NCBI GenBank assembly: GCA_022457155.1
Contig: JAJGOT010000475.1
Span: 422,001 to 486,000 of the forward strand
Direction of reading: 5' to 3'
Origin: Cladopsammia gracilis
Taxonomy: Eukaryota > Cnidaria > Anthozoa > Scleractinia > Dendrophylliidae
DNA: 64,000 nucleotides
Positions 41,700 to 52,754 of the stretch are shown here, in pieces; position 1 is the stretch's first letter; every line of letters begins with the position of its first letter. The position numbers were made by a program, and so were the translations under genes. The notes beneath the pieces were generated by a model that ran no database searches, had not been told where the DNA came from, and saw only the letters and a list, made by a program, of their open reading frames with translations.

Positions 41700-42321
41700 G
41701 TTAGAGTCCCCCCCCTTATACACTCAACCCCCCCTTATTCACTCAACCCTCCTTATACACTCATCCCCTACCCCTATACACTCACCCCCCCCCCCCATAC
41801 ACTCAACCCCCCTTATGAGAGCCTCCCGTGGGGGGGGGGGGGTACATGTTCCTTGTTCCCTAATAAAAAGCAATTTATCCCTTGTTCCCCAAAAACAAAT
41901 TATAATGTTCCCAAAATTCATTTTTACTGAGTTCCCCTGTTCCCTGAAATTATGTTCCATGTTCCTGTGTTCCCCAAAAATATTCTTAAATGTTCCCCAC
42001 AATTTCCCAGGTTACTGCGCGCTCAAAAGCTCGTCATCAGTTTTTTTGAGAAGAACACATTTGTGCCCAGGCCTCTTTCCTCTTGCACAGGGAGACAAAT
42101 GAGAAACGAGTGGCCTTCTTCTGACCTTTTTTGCCATAAAGAAGTATAAACATTTCTTGAAAATCTAAATAATCAATGTTCCCTTGTTCCCGAAAATACT
42201 CAAAAGTTCCCTAGTTCCCTAAAAGTAATTTTGAGATATCCCTTGTTCCCCAAAAATAAATGGCCATGTTCCCTTGTTCCCTAAAACCCCTGGGAGGCCA
42301 TTACCGTGTTTTTTAAATAAA

Positions 42322-42353
<32 letters not shown>

Positions 42354-42525
42354 CTCAACCCCCCTTATACACTCAACCCCCCTTATACACTCAACCCCCC
42401 TTATACACTCAACCCCCCTGATACACTCAACCCCCCCCTTATTCACTCAACCCCCCCCCCCTATTCACTCAATCCCCCCTTATACACTCAATCCCCCGTA
42501 TTCACTCACCCCCCCCCCCCCCCCC
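41700..42525. repeat. Minisatellite-rich block (CTTATACACTCAACCCCC, GAT repeats, GTTCCC repeats)
   Basis: 18-20-bp units such as CCCCTTATACACTCAACCCC recur at 41705-41815 and 42352-42520. Between them is a GTTCCC/CTTGTTCC-rich repeat (41845-42290) and a GAT microsatellite (42322-42351). A related TTATTCACTCAACCCCC array lies at 53240-53462 in segment B. Long open frames here are low-complexity artefacts. Confidence 0.8.
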
Positions 42526-42529
42526 CTGC

Positions 42530-44982
42530 AATAGAGTCTGGCTCTGCCGCTGTTTACCTTAAGGCCCGAACACGGTGCAACTTTTCTTACAATGTTGCGC
42601 ACATCAGTTGCAGAAGTAGAATCGAGTTCTACTTTTGCAACATTGCATGCAACAAATTGCATCTTGTGACACCCCCAAAAAATATATCTTGTTGCGCGCA
42701 ACGTTGCAAGAAAAGTTTTGCAATGTTTTCAAAGTTACCACCAAGCTTGCTAAAAGATCAATCTAGGTATGATAAATGAATGAATTAAATAATGAATGAA
42801 TGAATGAAGGCAGGCAGGCGTCAATCTTACACAGCAGTAGTGAAGCACTAAATAGGGATTAAATGATGCTTCTATTACAGACTGTACATTGTATATATAT
42901 GATGTGTGTTATTGGTACGTGTTTCCTGCTTTCTTCTTCTTTAATAATAATCTTTGTATGCGACTTTACATTGCCTTGTCCTTTCTTCCTAAAACTCGTA
43001 ACCTTGTTGTTTCTTATTGTCCTGTTATTTCTTTCTAAACGTCTTTACCTTACTTTGCAAAAAACGTCTGGAATGAAAACATGGGGCCATACTAACATAG
43101 TAACGTAGTAAGCAAAAACGTCTTACATGAGGGCACGGGACCGAGCAAACGTATTATGCCAAAAAAACGTCGAAAACATGGGGCCGTACTAACATAATAA
43201 CGTGCTAAGCAAAAACGTTTTAAAATGAAGACATGGGACCGTGCAAACGCATTATGCAAAAACGTCTTGAATGAAAGCACGGAACCGTACCGTACACATT
43301 ATACAAAATGAACACACACACAAACTGTTGTACACAAGTGAGCGTGTCCCCACTGGCTTCTTGGAACGACACCTGCACACTCCCAATATTTGAGTAAACA
43401 TCGTTTTTTTAGTTATTGAAAAGTGAAGCTCTTGCAGGCTTTTTATACACAATGAAATACGTTTCTAATGTGAAAATTGTACTGCCACAACAAAACGACA
43501 TCACTACTGCGCTACAAGTACTTTTCTCACTTACATAAGTAATAATACAGTAACACAACTACTCGTCCAGTAACATATACCCCGTTCACACCAACGCTTA
43601 ATAAACATGTTAAAATGTTGTTTAGTTTAAAACAGGTTTAGAAAAATACCTCCTAACCTCCCGTAATATTTGGAGCGAAATCTTTACTAAAAGAAACTTC
43701 AGTGACTTTTCTGATTACCATTCCAGGTCGTTTGAGTCGTACATATTTAAAAGCTTTCAAGGTAAAGGCTAAAAACGTAGTTAAACTAAACCACATTTAA
43801 ACATGTTTAACAGTTGGTGTGAATGGGCTATAGATACGTTTAGTACAAGTTACGCACGAGTACATAAAATAAGAAAGAATTGTCGTAGTTTTGAGATGAA
43901 AATAGGTTGATATAATTTATCTAGCTTCTATTTATAAAAATAATAATGAAAAGTACAATCCTAAGAAAAGAACGACGTAAAACTTTCACTGGAACAGAAG
44001 GAATTCTTTCATAAACAAAATTCAACAAAGAAACTGTTGACTTAGATTAACGAATAGAATGGCTGAACGATATATTTGCGTTTCTACAACGTATAAAAAT
44101 ATGTTATTGAAACGCAGATATCGAGCTATCGTTTACTATGTTTCTAACGAACTTTGAACACAGTTAAATCTGAAAAGTCTCATATCTTCTTGCAATGACG
44201 GTCACGATGCAACGCGAATTGTTGCGTCTGTTTTAACAGCGTTTATCTTAGCAATGGAAGTGTTTCAAAATCTTTTCCACAGGTTTACATATAAACACAT
44301 TTATTTGTATTTTTTTTGACATACAAAAGTCAGAGGATCCTTTCGTGGACACACAAGAAACTATTTTTCGTCTATAATTACGAAAAAAAAAACATGTGTT
44401 GCATCTAAACTAGGAAACAATGTTGCGGAAACATTGCTGCAGTAGCAAACCTTTGCCAGTTTAGCCGCTCGAGAAACATTTGTCACGAACGCAAACTTTG
44501 CTTCTTTCGCGGACGCTCAAAAACATTCTTGTTTCCCAGACGCAAGGAAATGTTTATTGAGTCAAGTTTCTTGTTTCCCGGACGCAAATTCTGCTTCCCA
44601 GATGCAAGGAAATCTCAGAATGATTCAAGTCGGCCAAAACATTAATTCTTGCTTCACACATGCAAATTTTGCTTCAGAAAAAAATGTGCCATATTAAAAA
44701 AAAACAATGTTTCCTAGTTTAACCAGGCCCTAACATGTTTGATTTGCTTTCGTTTATCGAAGCCTGAAGTGTGTACTACCTCCGTTACTTGAACTGTGAA
44801 TTTACTTCCATCAACAGGCTGTAACATTGAACACACTCTTATAATTTAAGACTACTTATAGCCTTAAAAACTACAGTGAATCACTACATATTTGTAAATG
44901 AACAATATCTGATTATACGTTGTTTTTTGTGAGTTGAGATCATCAACTACCTCTTACTGAAACCTTCTGTCTACAGTCCAAA
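42530..44982. repeat. Segment A: 3' flank of the minus-strand family gene
   Basis: It is paralogous to about 53590-57321 and 60710-62548. It includes a cluster of diverged ~45-60-bp repeats (GCAAAAACGTCTTACATGA, AACATGGGGCCGTACTAAC) at 43055-43310. A MITE with AACTAGGAAACAATGTTGCG / AACAATGTTTCCTAGTTTAA ends lies at about 44407-44730. No coding sequence is seen. Confidence 0.7.
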
Positions 44983-45621
44983 CTACTGCAAGTCCTTGAC
45001 CATGAAATTTCTGCATTCATAGTAAAAATTCTCACGCGCATCCATCCAGGAATTAACTACTTTCTGAATACAACTTGCCGATAGTGGATGCATAGATCTT
45101 TTATCATCGTGGTAGCCATCTTTTGCTGGATTGAACACGCCTGAATTGATCTTGAATACTCCGTTCATCACGGAGAAACCTTCAGCGTTGACATTCCTTG
45201 TTGTGCATTCTTCGCCAAAAGCACTTCTGTAAACGGCGCCATGTACTTGGCCTGGGCTTTGCTGTTGATACTTCTTGAATTTCTCAGTTGCCGTATCCAT
45301 AATTACAAGATATCCACTCTTGCAGCGTGTGCCGTTCGCGGTCTGCCACTGTGACTTGCCATCGCACGAGTAAATGATGACGCCTGCGTAAGAATAGTTA
45401 CTTCCTCGATATGCATCTGACTTGCAGGAGATATGGATCGTCTCAACAGAGAAAGAAGGAAGATCAGCGCATGTTGGATGGGCTGGATTTGGGTTGCACA
45501 CCAGTGAACTTCGATCGTCTGACATTGAAATACAGCTTGCTAATTCCACACCATCATCATCCTCTTCGTCACTACTACCAGCAACATCGCGACGAATATC
45601 GAGTTTGCGTTCTTCATCCAT
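44983..45621 (-). CDS. Uncharacterised paired-family protein, minus member of pair A
   Basis: Intronless 212-residue product; I do not recognise the family. Start chosen at 45621 (MDEERKLDIRRDVAGSS) because its two paralogues begin at the same place; the frame is open further upstream to 45777 in this copy only. N-terminal 60 residues are acidic (SSDEEDDDGVELAS). From about residue 66 comes the shared domain: SFSVETIHISC, YAGVIIYSCDGKSQWQ, NGTRCKSGYLVIMDTATEK, SPGQVHGAVYRSAFGE, NAEGFSVMNGVFKINSGVF, HPLSASCIQKVVNSWMD. No signal peptide or membrane span is evident, so it is probably cytosolic. Compared with its paralogues it lacks LFFHPVTG after MDEE and four residues of the acidic run, both in frame. 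Its divergent partner is destroyed. Confidence 0.75.
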   Translation of the reverse strand: MDEERKLDIRRDVAGSSDEEDDDGVELASCISMSDDRSSLVCNPNPAHPTCADLPSFSVETIHISCKSDAYRGSNYSYAGVIIYSCDGKSQWQTANGTRCKSGYLVIMDTATEKFKKYQQQSPGQVHGAVYRSAFGEECTTRNVNAEGFSVMNGVFKINSGVFNPAKDGYHDDKRSMHPLSASCIQKVVNSWMDARENFYYECRNFMVKDLQ

Positions 45622-46599
45622 TCCTCGAACCCAAAGTATTTCCGTACTGTTAAGTTCTAACCTTCTATGGATTAGAAAGAAAAATAATCTATCAAATACA
45701 AGCAGCTGCTCTGCTTCATTAAAGACTTTATGCCTATCGAAGCATCTGTTTTTCCGGGAAAAAGCGGATTTTGACAAAAGAGATCAAAAGCTCTGGAAAC
45801 ATACGACATTTGCTGAATATTTATACTGAATCCACCCATTTGCCCTTATTTGGGTCGTTACGTCAGAAGTAAAGGATCTTAGATGAACTAGATGATGTGG
45901 AATATGCGATATAACAAGGCTTACATGGTAAAATACTGCGACGAAGATTTACATATAATTAAGTTCAAAATATACATATAAACCTTGCCTAAATGCTGTG
46001 TATTGTCGTCCTTGCAGTCAGTTTAAAATGAAGAATTTTAGCGATTTGAAGGGTTTTTGCGTCGGGCGTTTACCTGGGTATTTTTAGCTACAATGACGAC
46101 AATACACAAAAGATTATATTTATTTTGAAACTATATTTAAATTTTAGTCGCAGTCTTTTACGATAACATGGTTTCCCTGTGGCGTCACGAGCGAACACGC
46201 AAGCGGATAGAAATAGAAACTAAGGGTTGGTTTCCACTAGCGACGTAATCTGAAGCGGAGCCGGAGTCGGAAGCGCAAGGAGCCTTACGTTCTAGTGGAA
46301 ATCAAAAAACGGAGTCGCAATGGCAATCGGAAGCGAGACGGAATCGGAATCGGAAGGATCAGAAGGTGTCCTTTTTCTTCCGATTCCGCTTCTGCTTCCA
46401 TCGCTTCCGTCGTTTTGATTTCCACTAGATCGTAAGGTTCTTGCGATTCCGATTCCGCTTACGATTCCGCTTACGTCGCTTACGTCGCTAGTGGGAACCA
46501 AGCTTAAAACAGCTTATACTGTAGTTGGTGGACGAGTTTCACCTTCTGTTAAATCGATCTCTATTCCGTTACAGCAAGAAGTTACTTTTGGTTTAAATA
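45622..46599. promoter_or_regulatory. Shared promoter region of pair A, damaged
   Basis: Homologous to the 592- and 594-bp intergenic regions of pairs B and C. It keeps one GAAATAGAAACT element (46210-46221). It has a one-base-degenerate second element (AGTTTCACCTTC, 46535-46546). It lacks the roughly 56-bp block that holds the kappaB-like site in the others. A 284-bp MITE (46222-46505) is inserted exactly at the end of the first element. Confidence 0.6.
46222..46505. mobile_element. 284-bp foldback MITE inserted in the pair A promoter
   Basis: Ends TTGGTTTCCACTAGCGACGT and ACGTCGCTAGTGGGAACCAA are inverted repeats. The interior consists of GGAATCGGAA/TTCCGATTCC-type blocks that also pair. 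Pairs B and C are uninterrupted at this point (GAAACTGAAACAGCTTA), so the insertion separates the GAAACT from the following AAAACAGC and removes the third GAAA of the tandem. Confidence 0.8.
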
Positions 46600-46695
46600 A
46601 TGGATGAAAAACCAAGAAGACGCAACAATGATGCCACTATATGTGTTGGCATGCAGAGCCGGAGCGGCAGTGGAGGCCTCCATGCAAGCGTTATG
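46600..46695 (+). pseudogene. Truncated plus-strand partner of pair A
   Basis: The first 32 codons match the plus-strand family members at 58586 and 63812 (MDEKPRRRN, then GSGGLHASVM). After the codon for Met at 46693-46695 the similarity stops abruptly and retrotransposon sequence begins. The conserved domain is missing altogether, so no functional product is expected. Confidence 0.75.
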
Positions 46696-48700
46696 AAAAT
46701 AAGACAGCAAGTGAGACACACAAAAAGTACAGAATATCGCACTAAAGGTGCCATTTTGCGATCGAGAACACGATGGTATAACGAAGGTGAAAAAACACGA
46801 AGTACTTTTTGAATCTAGAAAAAAGACATTGTAAACAAGGTGTGATCAGCCGTTTTAAGAAAGACGAAAATACCTTTGCAACTTCAGACAAAGAAATACT
46901 GTCCGAATGTGAGACTTTTCCAAAGGACAAGGATTTGTATTCATCCAATATCCAAACCGACTCTTCTCTAGCAGATAGGAATTTTTTCCGGGAGAATGAC
47001 ACAGTTTTAAGCAAAGAAGAAAGCGAATCTGTGGTGGGCTGTCTAACTGAAGCAGAATGCAAAAATGCTCTAAAAAACATGGAACCTGAGTAATATCCCG
47101 GCACCGATGGTCTACCTTCTGAATTCTACAAAACCTTTTGCGCTGACATCTCTGAACCACTCTTAAAGCTTTAAATTACGGTTTTGAGACTGGCCAGTTA
47201 TCTATATCTCAAAGAAGAGGGATTATCAAACTTATCCCTAAAAAGAGTGACGAACTTTATTACATTCGCATGCAACTCTCTTAAATTAACTGTGACTATA
47301 AGATAGCTGCAAAAGGCAGTTGCAAACCGTTTAAAGACCTACTTACCAAAATGAATAAATAACGATCAAACTGGTTTCGATTCATTAAAGGGCACTTCAG
47401 TTATAGGGAAAATAAACGACTAATTGACTCTGCAATTAATTATACCGCAAAAAAGATATACCAGGCCTACTGCTTTTTCTCGACTTTGAGAAAGCTTTTA
47501 ATACTCTAGAAGGGTCCTTTATACGGAATATGCTCATTTCTTTCGGTTTGGTCCCTCTATTATACAATGGTTTCAAATATTTTATAAAAACTCGGAAAGC
47601 TGTATCCTCAATAACGGATGGACAAGTAATTTCTTTTTGGTTCATAGGGGTGTTCGGCAAGGCTGCCCTCTTTCTCCATACCTTTTCATTCTCTCAGCCG
47701 AGATTCTAGCTAAAGCAATTAGAAACAATGTCAATGTTAAAGGTTTAACGATTAAAGAAAACGAGATCAAAATATGCCAATATGCTGAGGACACAACTCT
47801 CATCCAGGACAGCTCGGGAAAATCTCTCTCTGAATCCCTGGGGGTCTTGGAACGCTTTGGAAATGTTTCCGGCCTCAGACTTAATAGCAAAAAGACCGAA
47901 GCCTTATGGATTGGTTCGTGTGCTGGCAAAGATGAAACACTCTGTCCAGAACAAACCTGATCAAGTTTGAAAATGGTCAAGTTGCTGAACAGGGTGACCA
48001 AATGCGTGTTAACACGTTGCGCGCAACAATGTTGCAAGATGTTACGTTCGTTTGGCCTGGCCTTAAAGAGAAATGTTATAATTAGAGACTATACAAAGGG
48101 TGGTCTTAAAATGATTGACATGATATCCTTCAACAAAGCACTAAAATCCACATGCATCATTTAAATATAATTGGACGAAAACAACACAGGAAAATGGAAA
48201 CTATTTTTGGACGCCGAGCTGGAAAACTTTGGAGGACCAGTAGTTCTGAGCAATCTAAACAAAACAGACACGAAAAATATCTCCAAATATCTTGCTCCTT
48301 TTTTTTTTTAGAGATTATTGAAATTTGGGCTGAATTGAACTACCAGGAACAAATAACATCAGCAGATTCTTTTCTCTCACAAGACCTATAGTACAATTCA
48401 CTTATCAGAATTATGGATAAAGCAATCTACTATAAAATTTGGCACCAACAAGGAGTTTCCCAGGTGAACCAAATCATTAAGGAAAGAAACAAATTGTTTT
48501 CTCTCCCCATCGGAATTTGAAAACATTAATACCACATAAACGTATGTCTACTAACATTTTATGGAGTGACTTCTGCTCTCAAAGCGTTTTGGAAAAAACA
48601 AAATCCTAACATAACAACCAATGTAAAAAAAGAAGAAACTTTTAAAGCAACCTTTTTGAAATCACAGAAACCCACTAGAACGGCTTATCAAAAACTAATG
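46696..48700 (+). mobile_element. Degenerate LINE (non-LTR retrotransposon) fragment
   Basis: Translated pieces in shifting frames give a reverse transcriptase of the L1/Tx1-like kind: RTRWYNEGEKTRSTF, SPGTDG-like PGTDGLPSEFYKTF, a block with LDFEKAF-like sequence near 47485-47510, GVRQGCPLSPYLFILSAEI (about 47649-47705), and a C-terminal part RDYTKGGLKMIDM. Several stops and frameshifts break it, and the catalytic YADD is YAED at 47781-47792, so it is dead. It is 5' truncated and sits in the plus-strand gene of pair A. Confidence 0.85.
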
Positions 48701-48905
48701 AATATGTTTGAAAAAAGTTATAAAAGCGCTTTTGAAACTCAATGTTCAGACGTTTCGGGACTTCTGTCCCTTCCTCAGTGAATAGCTATAATGCAAAACA
48801 TTCAATTTTGAATGGGCTATTCACTGAGGAAGGGACAGAAGTCCCGAAACGTCTGAACATTGAGTTTCAAAAGCGCTTTTATAACTTTTTTCAAACATAT
48901 TCATT
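48697..48905. repeat. Perfect 90-bp-arm hairpin
   Basis: The left arm 48697-48786 (AATGAATATGTTTGAAAAAA ... TCACTGAGGAAGGG complement) is matched exactly by 48816-48905, around a loop of about 29 bp. Both arms contain the GTCCCGAAACGTCTGAACAT block. The perfect match suggests a recent origin; it abuts the end of the LINE. Confidence 0.85.
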
Positions 48906-49071
48906 TGATACGATTGGCGCTACACAGTTCATATCTATTATGATTTTATCAAAAACTAATTGAGATCAAAACTCATAATTACATGACCCACTTCTTGTTA
49001 AAATTATGGGCTGCAACTTGAAGATCGGCCACCACAAATGGAAAGAACATGATGAATGAGGACCCTGGTGG

Positions 49072-49364
49072 TTAACCCAGTTCCGAATCAATTTTGAAGA
49101 CATGTAGTGTAGTTCTAACTTTTGAGTCTGTGGATGACATCCTAATTGGTGTGACCATTCAAATGAAACCTCTTCAGCAGTACTTTTGCATGGTACCATT
49201 TGTTCTAACTTTTGAGTCTGTTGACGAAATCCTATGGTGTGACCATTCAAATGAAACCTCGATCTTCAGCAGTACTTTTGCATGGTACTATTTGTTTTTC
49301 AATATTTTACAAAATGATATTTGGGATTTTGATGTTTGTCACTCTTGGGAGTTTAAGGATTTAA
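49072..49364 (-). mobile_element. TTAA-type MITE, paralogous insertion with two to three units (copy 9)
   Basis: Same insertion point and orientation as 38783-39591 (flanks GACCCTGGTGG... and ...TTATGGTGATTACAAT), but only two or three 88-bp-family units remain, one with an extra GATC. The element therefore predates the segmental duplication and its unit number changed afterwards. Confidence 0.8.
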
Positions 49365-49465
49365 AGCACGAGTTCTTATGGTGATTACAATCTTGGAAAA
49401 AAAAATGAGAATTGTATTGAAAAAGCTGTTGGGCTCTTCAGCAGCTTTTTTCCATACAAATTGGT

Positions 49466-49869
49466 ATACCTGCCAACTTTTTCCGAGTGATAGGCGTGAG
49501 AATTTTTTCGTGGAAGTGCCAGGATTTCCGAAGGCGACCCGACCAAATCCGAAGAGAACCCGATCTATTCTGAAGATGTCCGAAGTTGTCCGAAGATGTC
49601 CGAAGTTGTTCCGAAGAATTGGGAAGTTTCCATGGACCTCAGACCTCTGTAATTGTAATGTTCAGAACGATAATAACCTACAAAAAAGTGCCATATTTTC
49701 ATGAACGTAACTATATTTTTAATTGGATCATGCGATCAGCTAAGGCTGATAGCTCAAATCTGTACGTTAGGCGTGAGAAATTGCTCCACAGGCGTGAGTA
49801 GGCGTGAGATCGGAGTTTTGTACTCGGAGGCGTGAGACTCACGCCTAAAGCGTGAGACTTGGCAGGTCT
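49466..49869. mobile_element. 404-bp element with CCTGCCAA/TTGGCAGG ends
   Basis: Ends TATACCTGCCAAC and GACTTGGCAGGTCT are inverted; the interior carries many GGCGTGAGA blocks. Flanks AAATTGG and AAATTAG look like a 7-bp target duplication with one change, and segment A is uninterrupted here (AAATTGGCAATCTTGC). It is a private insertion in segment B. Confidence 0.75.
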
Positions 49870-52450
49870 AAATTAGCAATCTTGCTAATTTCACTATCCT
49901 CTTTCATTTCTGGTGGTCTGCAGCATATAAATTTAAACAAGAAGTGGGTGACATGATCAAGTCATGCAAAGGGCCTATTGTTTGATGGTAGAAATTATCT
50001 CAGGAAAATCAGTAACCGTGAAAGCCCAAATATATTAAACAAAATATACAGTTTCTTCAGCTTCACTTTTAAAATTCAACGTTTCATAACATCTTGCACT
50101 TTTATTGATGCAAGTTCTGCCCCCCCCCCCACCCCCCCGACAGTTTGAGTTACTGAGATTCTATTTTATTGTCGTATAAGTTTTAGCAGAAGCTTCAGAC
50201 TCAAATGTTTGGGGGGGATGTGAAAATGTGCAAAGTGGGAATTATTTTTTGGCAAGATAAGGGGGGGGGGGGGGGGGGGGAGGGACTTTCCCTACATTGG
50301 CCACTGCATAAAAGCAGACCACAAAATGTAACAAAATGTACAAACTATATATTCTGGCACTAAAGCCATTAACTTTTATTTCCTATTCTTATCTCACAAT
50401 TATTTAATATGAAATTACTGAAGGCTTTAAATGGTATTATAAAATTCATTATCAATTCCTAAGGAAAATACAAAAGGAATGAAATTTAATGAAGGCTTGT
50501 AACCCCATTATAAAACACAACAGCTATGAAATGCAAATAAGTTACAACCACCAGTGGATTCAGTATACTGTGGTTGGAACTAATTAGCATTTCATTTTTA
50601 TTTCAAAAGTAGTCTACAACGTTTGCTTCCATGCTTTATCAGATCTGCAATCACTCTGCCTTTGGCTCGTGGTTGAAACCTGATACATACACAGCCCCTC
50701 ATGTAGTAAATAGTGCCTTTATTCTAATTTTAAACTGAAACACTACATTTCACAGCTTTACTCTGTAAACATAACAGCTCAGCAGCAACCGAGGCTTTAA
50801 ATAGCAATATAATTTGATACTTGCATACTTGATACTAATTGACTTTAATTTTAATTAAACCATTGATATAAATTTTAATTAATTATTATTACACTACAGC
50901 CATGGGCTGTAAATGGCAGAATAATTAAATACTTGCCATAGATTTAAATTTTACTGACTACATAATATTGATGCTTGCCATTGATGTAAATTTTAATTAA
51001 TAACTACAAGCTTAACAGCTGCAGCTGTAGGCTTGAAATAATGGCAGAATAATTTGATGCTTGGCATTCATTTAACTGACATTAACATCTATTTAAATAA
51101 TTCTTTATCCCTGCCAATGAAAAGTGCAATGCTCATGAAAAGTGAAAAATAGTATCATATTATAATTTCCAGCAGTACTTCCATCAAATTGCTTTCCTCA
51201 AGTTGGCCCTTGGAATGTTAATATGTTTCCGAGTTTACCGGGGGGAAAGAGTAATTGGAACGTTTTTCACAGGGTAACTCCAATACAAAAGTCTTAAGAC
51301 TGATTGTGCTACCTTTCAGTAGTTAAAATTTGTGGTTTGATACTGGTTAGAATATTCCCTTGAACATGTCCACTGTTGGAGCAATGATCCTGGTACTTCT
51401 CAGGGTATGGATTAAACCAGAAAAAAGTAAAAATTATACAACAGCAAGGCTGTGCTCTATGAATTATCACAGGAAGTCCAACTATAAATTAAGGGTGCCC
51501 AGCATTTATTAAGCTGAGTGCAAAAACTCTGTTTTTCTTGTCGCCCAAAAACAAAAGTCAGTTGTCTATGGCACCCAGACACTCAGCTAGAGTACAGCCC
51601 TGCAAAGGGGGGGGGGGGGGGGGGGGGATGACAACCCAGATTTCCTTTTGGATGGGAGTCACCCCGGATTTAGAGTGCCACACATGGGCATGAATTGCTT
51701 TTGTGTCCATCATTAATTTTAATAATATAAACACAAATTTCAGCATCTGCAAAAAAATTTTCTTCTTAGAGTGATTTTTTTCAACAAAACTTGAAACAAA
51801 AATTTAACAGTCACTGTTTAATAGTCTAAAGTAAACAAAAGTGGCTATATAATGAGGTGTCTATTTGTCTAATTTCTATTTCACGGGTTATGTGAAACCA
51901 CTCCAGTCTGATCTTTACTTTATACATGTATCATAAATGATAAACAGGTGAAAAATATTATTATTACAATAAGCATGCAGCAGCTGAACAGACAACTAAA
52001 CCTTCAAGTTTTATGACAGTTATCTTAATATAAGACAGCTGTTTACTGGTGCTAATGCATACAGTCGAAACTCCATGCATGACCACCTCTTGTAGGTGAC
52101 CACCTCTCCTAAGCGCCCTGCACTTTTTCATTAAAGTTGACCTTTGGTAAGCAATCACTCACCCATTATTAATTTCAATGTCACCGCACATGTTAATTGA
52201 ATCGTGTTACAGTACAACTCTAATTAATTGAAAATTTTGTCCCGTCAAGCATCAAAACTTCTATAATGATAAAATATTTTGCGCTGATCGGTGCTTTGTA
52301 CATTGACTTTACTACAGGTTCATAATTCAAAGTTACGACCCCTTGAGGTCTGACCTCTCGTAAGCGACCACCTCCCATAAGTGACCACTTGACTTTGCAT
52401 TTTGTGTGGTCCCTTACAGGAGGTTTGAATGTACAGTCAACTCTCTCTTA

Positions 52451-52661
52451 ACCCTTTAACTCCCAAGAGTGCCAAAGATCAAAATTCAAGACTATAATTC
52501 CAAATTTTAGTGTGCAAAATATTGAAAAACAAATGGTACCATGCAAAAGTGCTGGCGAAGACGTTTCATTTGAATGGTCACACCATAGGATTTTGTCGAC
52601 AGACTCAAAAGTTAGAACTATACTACATGTCTCCATAATTGACTCTGGGAGTGAAGGGCAG
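52451..52661 (+). mobile_element. TTAA-type MITE inserted in segment B only (copy 10)
   Basis: It starts TTAACCCTTTAACTCCCAAG directly after CAACTCTCTC and ends GACTCTGGGAGTGAAGGG. Segment A has CAACTCTCTCTCTTAACGGA at the equivalent place (41600-41620), that is, an empty site whose TTAA coincides with the left junction. The right TTAA has decayed. One unit is present. Confidence 0.8.
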
Positions 52662-52754
52662 ACACCTCTCTAAGACGGACAGTTGGGGTCGGTCCCAACA
52701 GTGTCTGTCTTAGAGAGAGTTGTCTGTATGTGTAACCCAGCTAGCCATGCAAAG

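Larger units (their letters stand above)
38540..41720. repeat. Segmental duplication, segment A left flank (paralogous to 48970-52750)
   Basis: The order of blocks is shared with 48970 onward: ACATGACCCACTT..., GACCCTGG...GGTTAACCCA, the MITE, TTTTCCATACAAATTGG, CAAGTTCTGCCCCC, GGTTGTAACT..., GGGGGAAAGAGTAATTGGAA, CAGCTGTTTACTGG and AACCCAGCTAGCCATGCAAA. Differences are mainly private insertions and deletions. No gene is recognised in it. Confidence 0.85.
48970..52750. repeat. Segmental duplication, segment B left flank
   Basis: Paralogous to 38540-41720 with at least three private differences: a 404-bp insertion (49466-49869), about 470 bp of extra sequence near 50755-51225, and a TTAA MITE (52451-52661). 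G-runs at 50261-50281 and 51607-51627 are longer than in A. No gene is recognised. Confidence 0.85.

Noticed and set aside
41488..42534. 204- and 86-codon ORFs over the ACTCA-CCCC and GAT repeats
   Set aside because: Low-complexity translation of minisatellite and microsatellite DNA.
45622..45777. Upstream extension of the minus gene of pair A (52 extra codons)
   Set aside because: The frame is not open at the same place in pairs B and C, which start at the aligned MDEE methionine.
45411..45829. Plus-strand ORFs opposite the family genes (also 57761-57973 and 62974-63231)
   Set aside because: They recur in each paralogue only because they are the antisense of the same conserved minus-strand coding sequence.
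46742..47160. Minus-strand ORFs of 100-120 codons near 46742-47160
   Set aside because: They lie antisense to the degenerate LINE reverse transcriptase and have no independent support.
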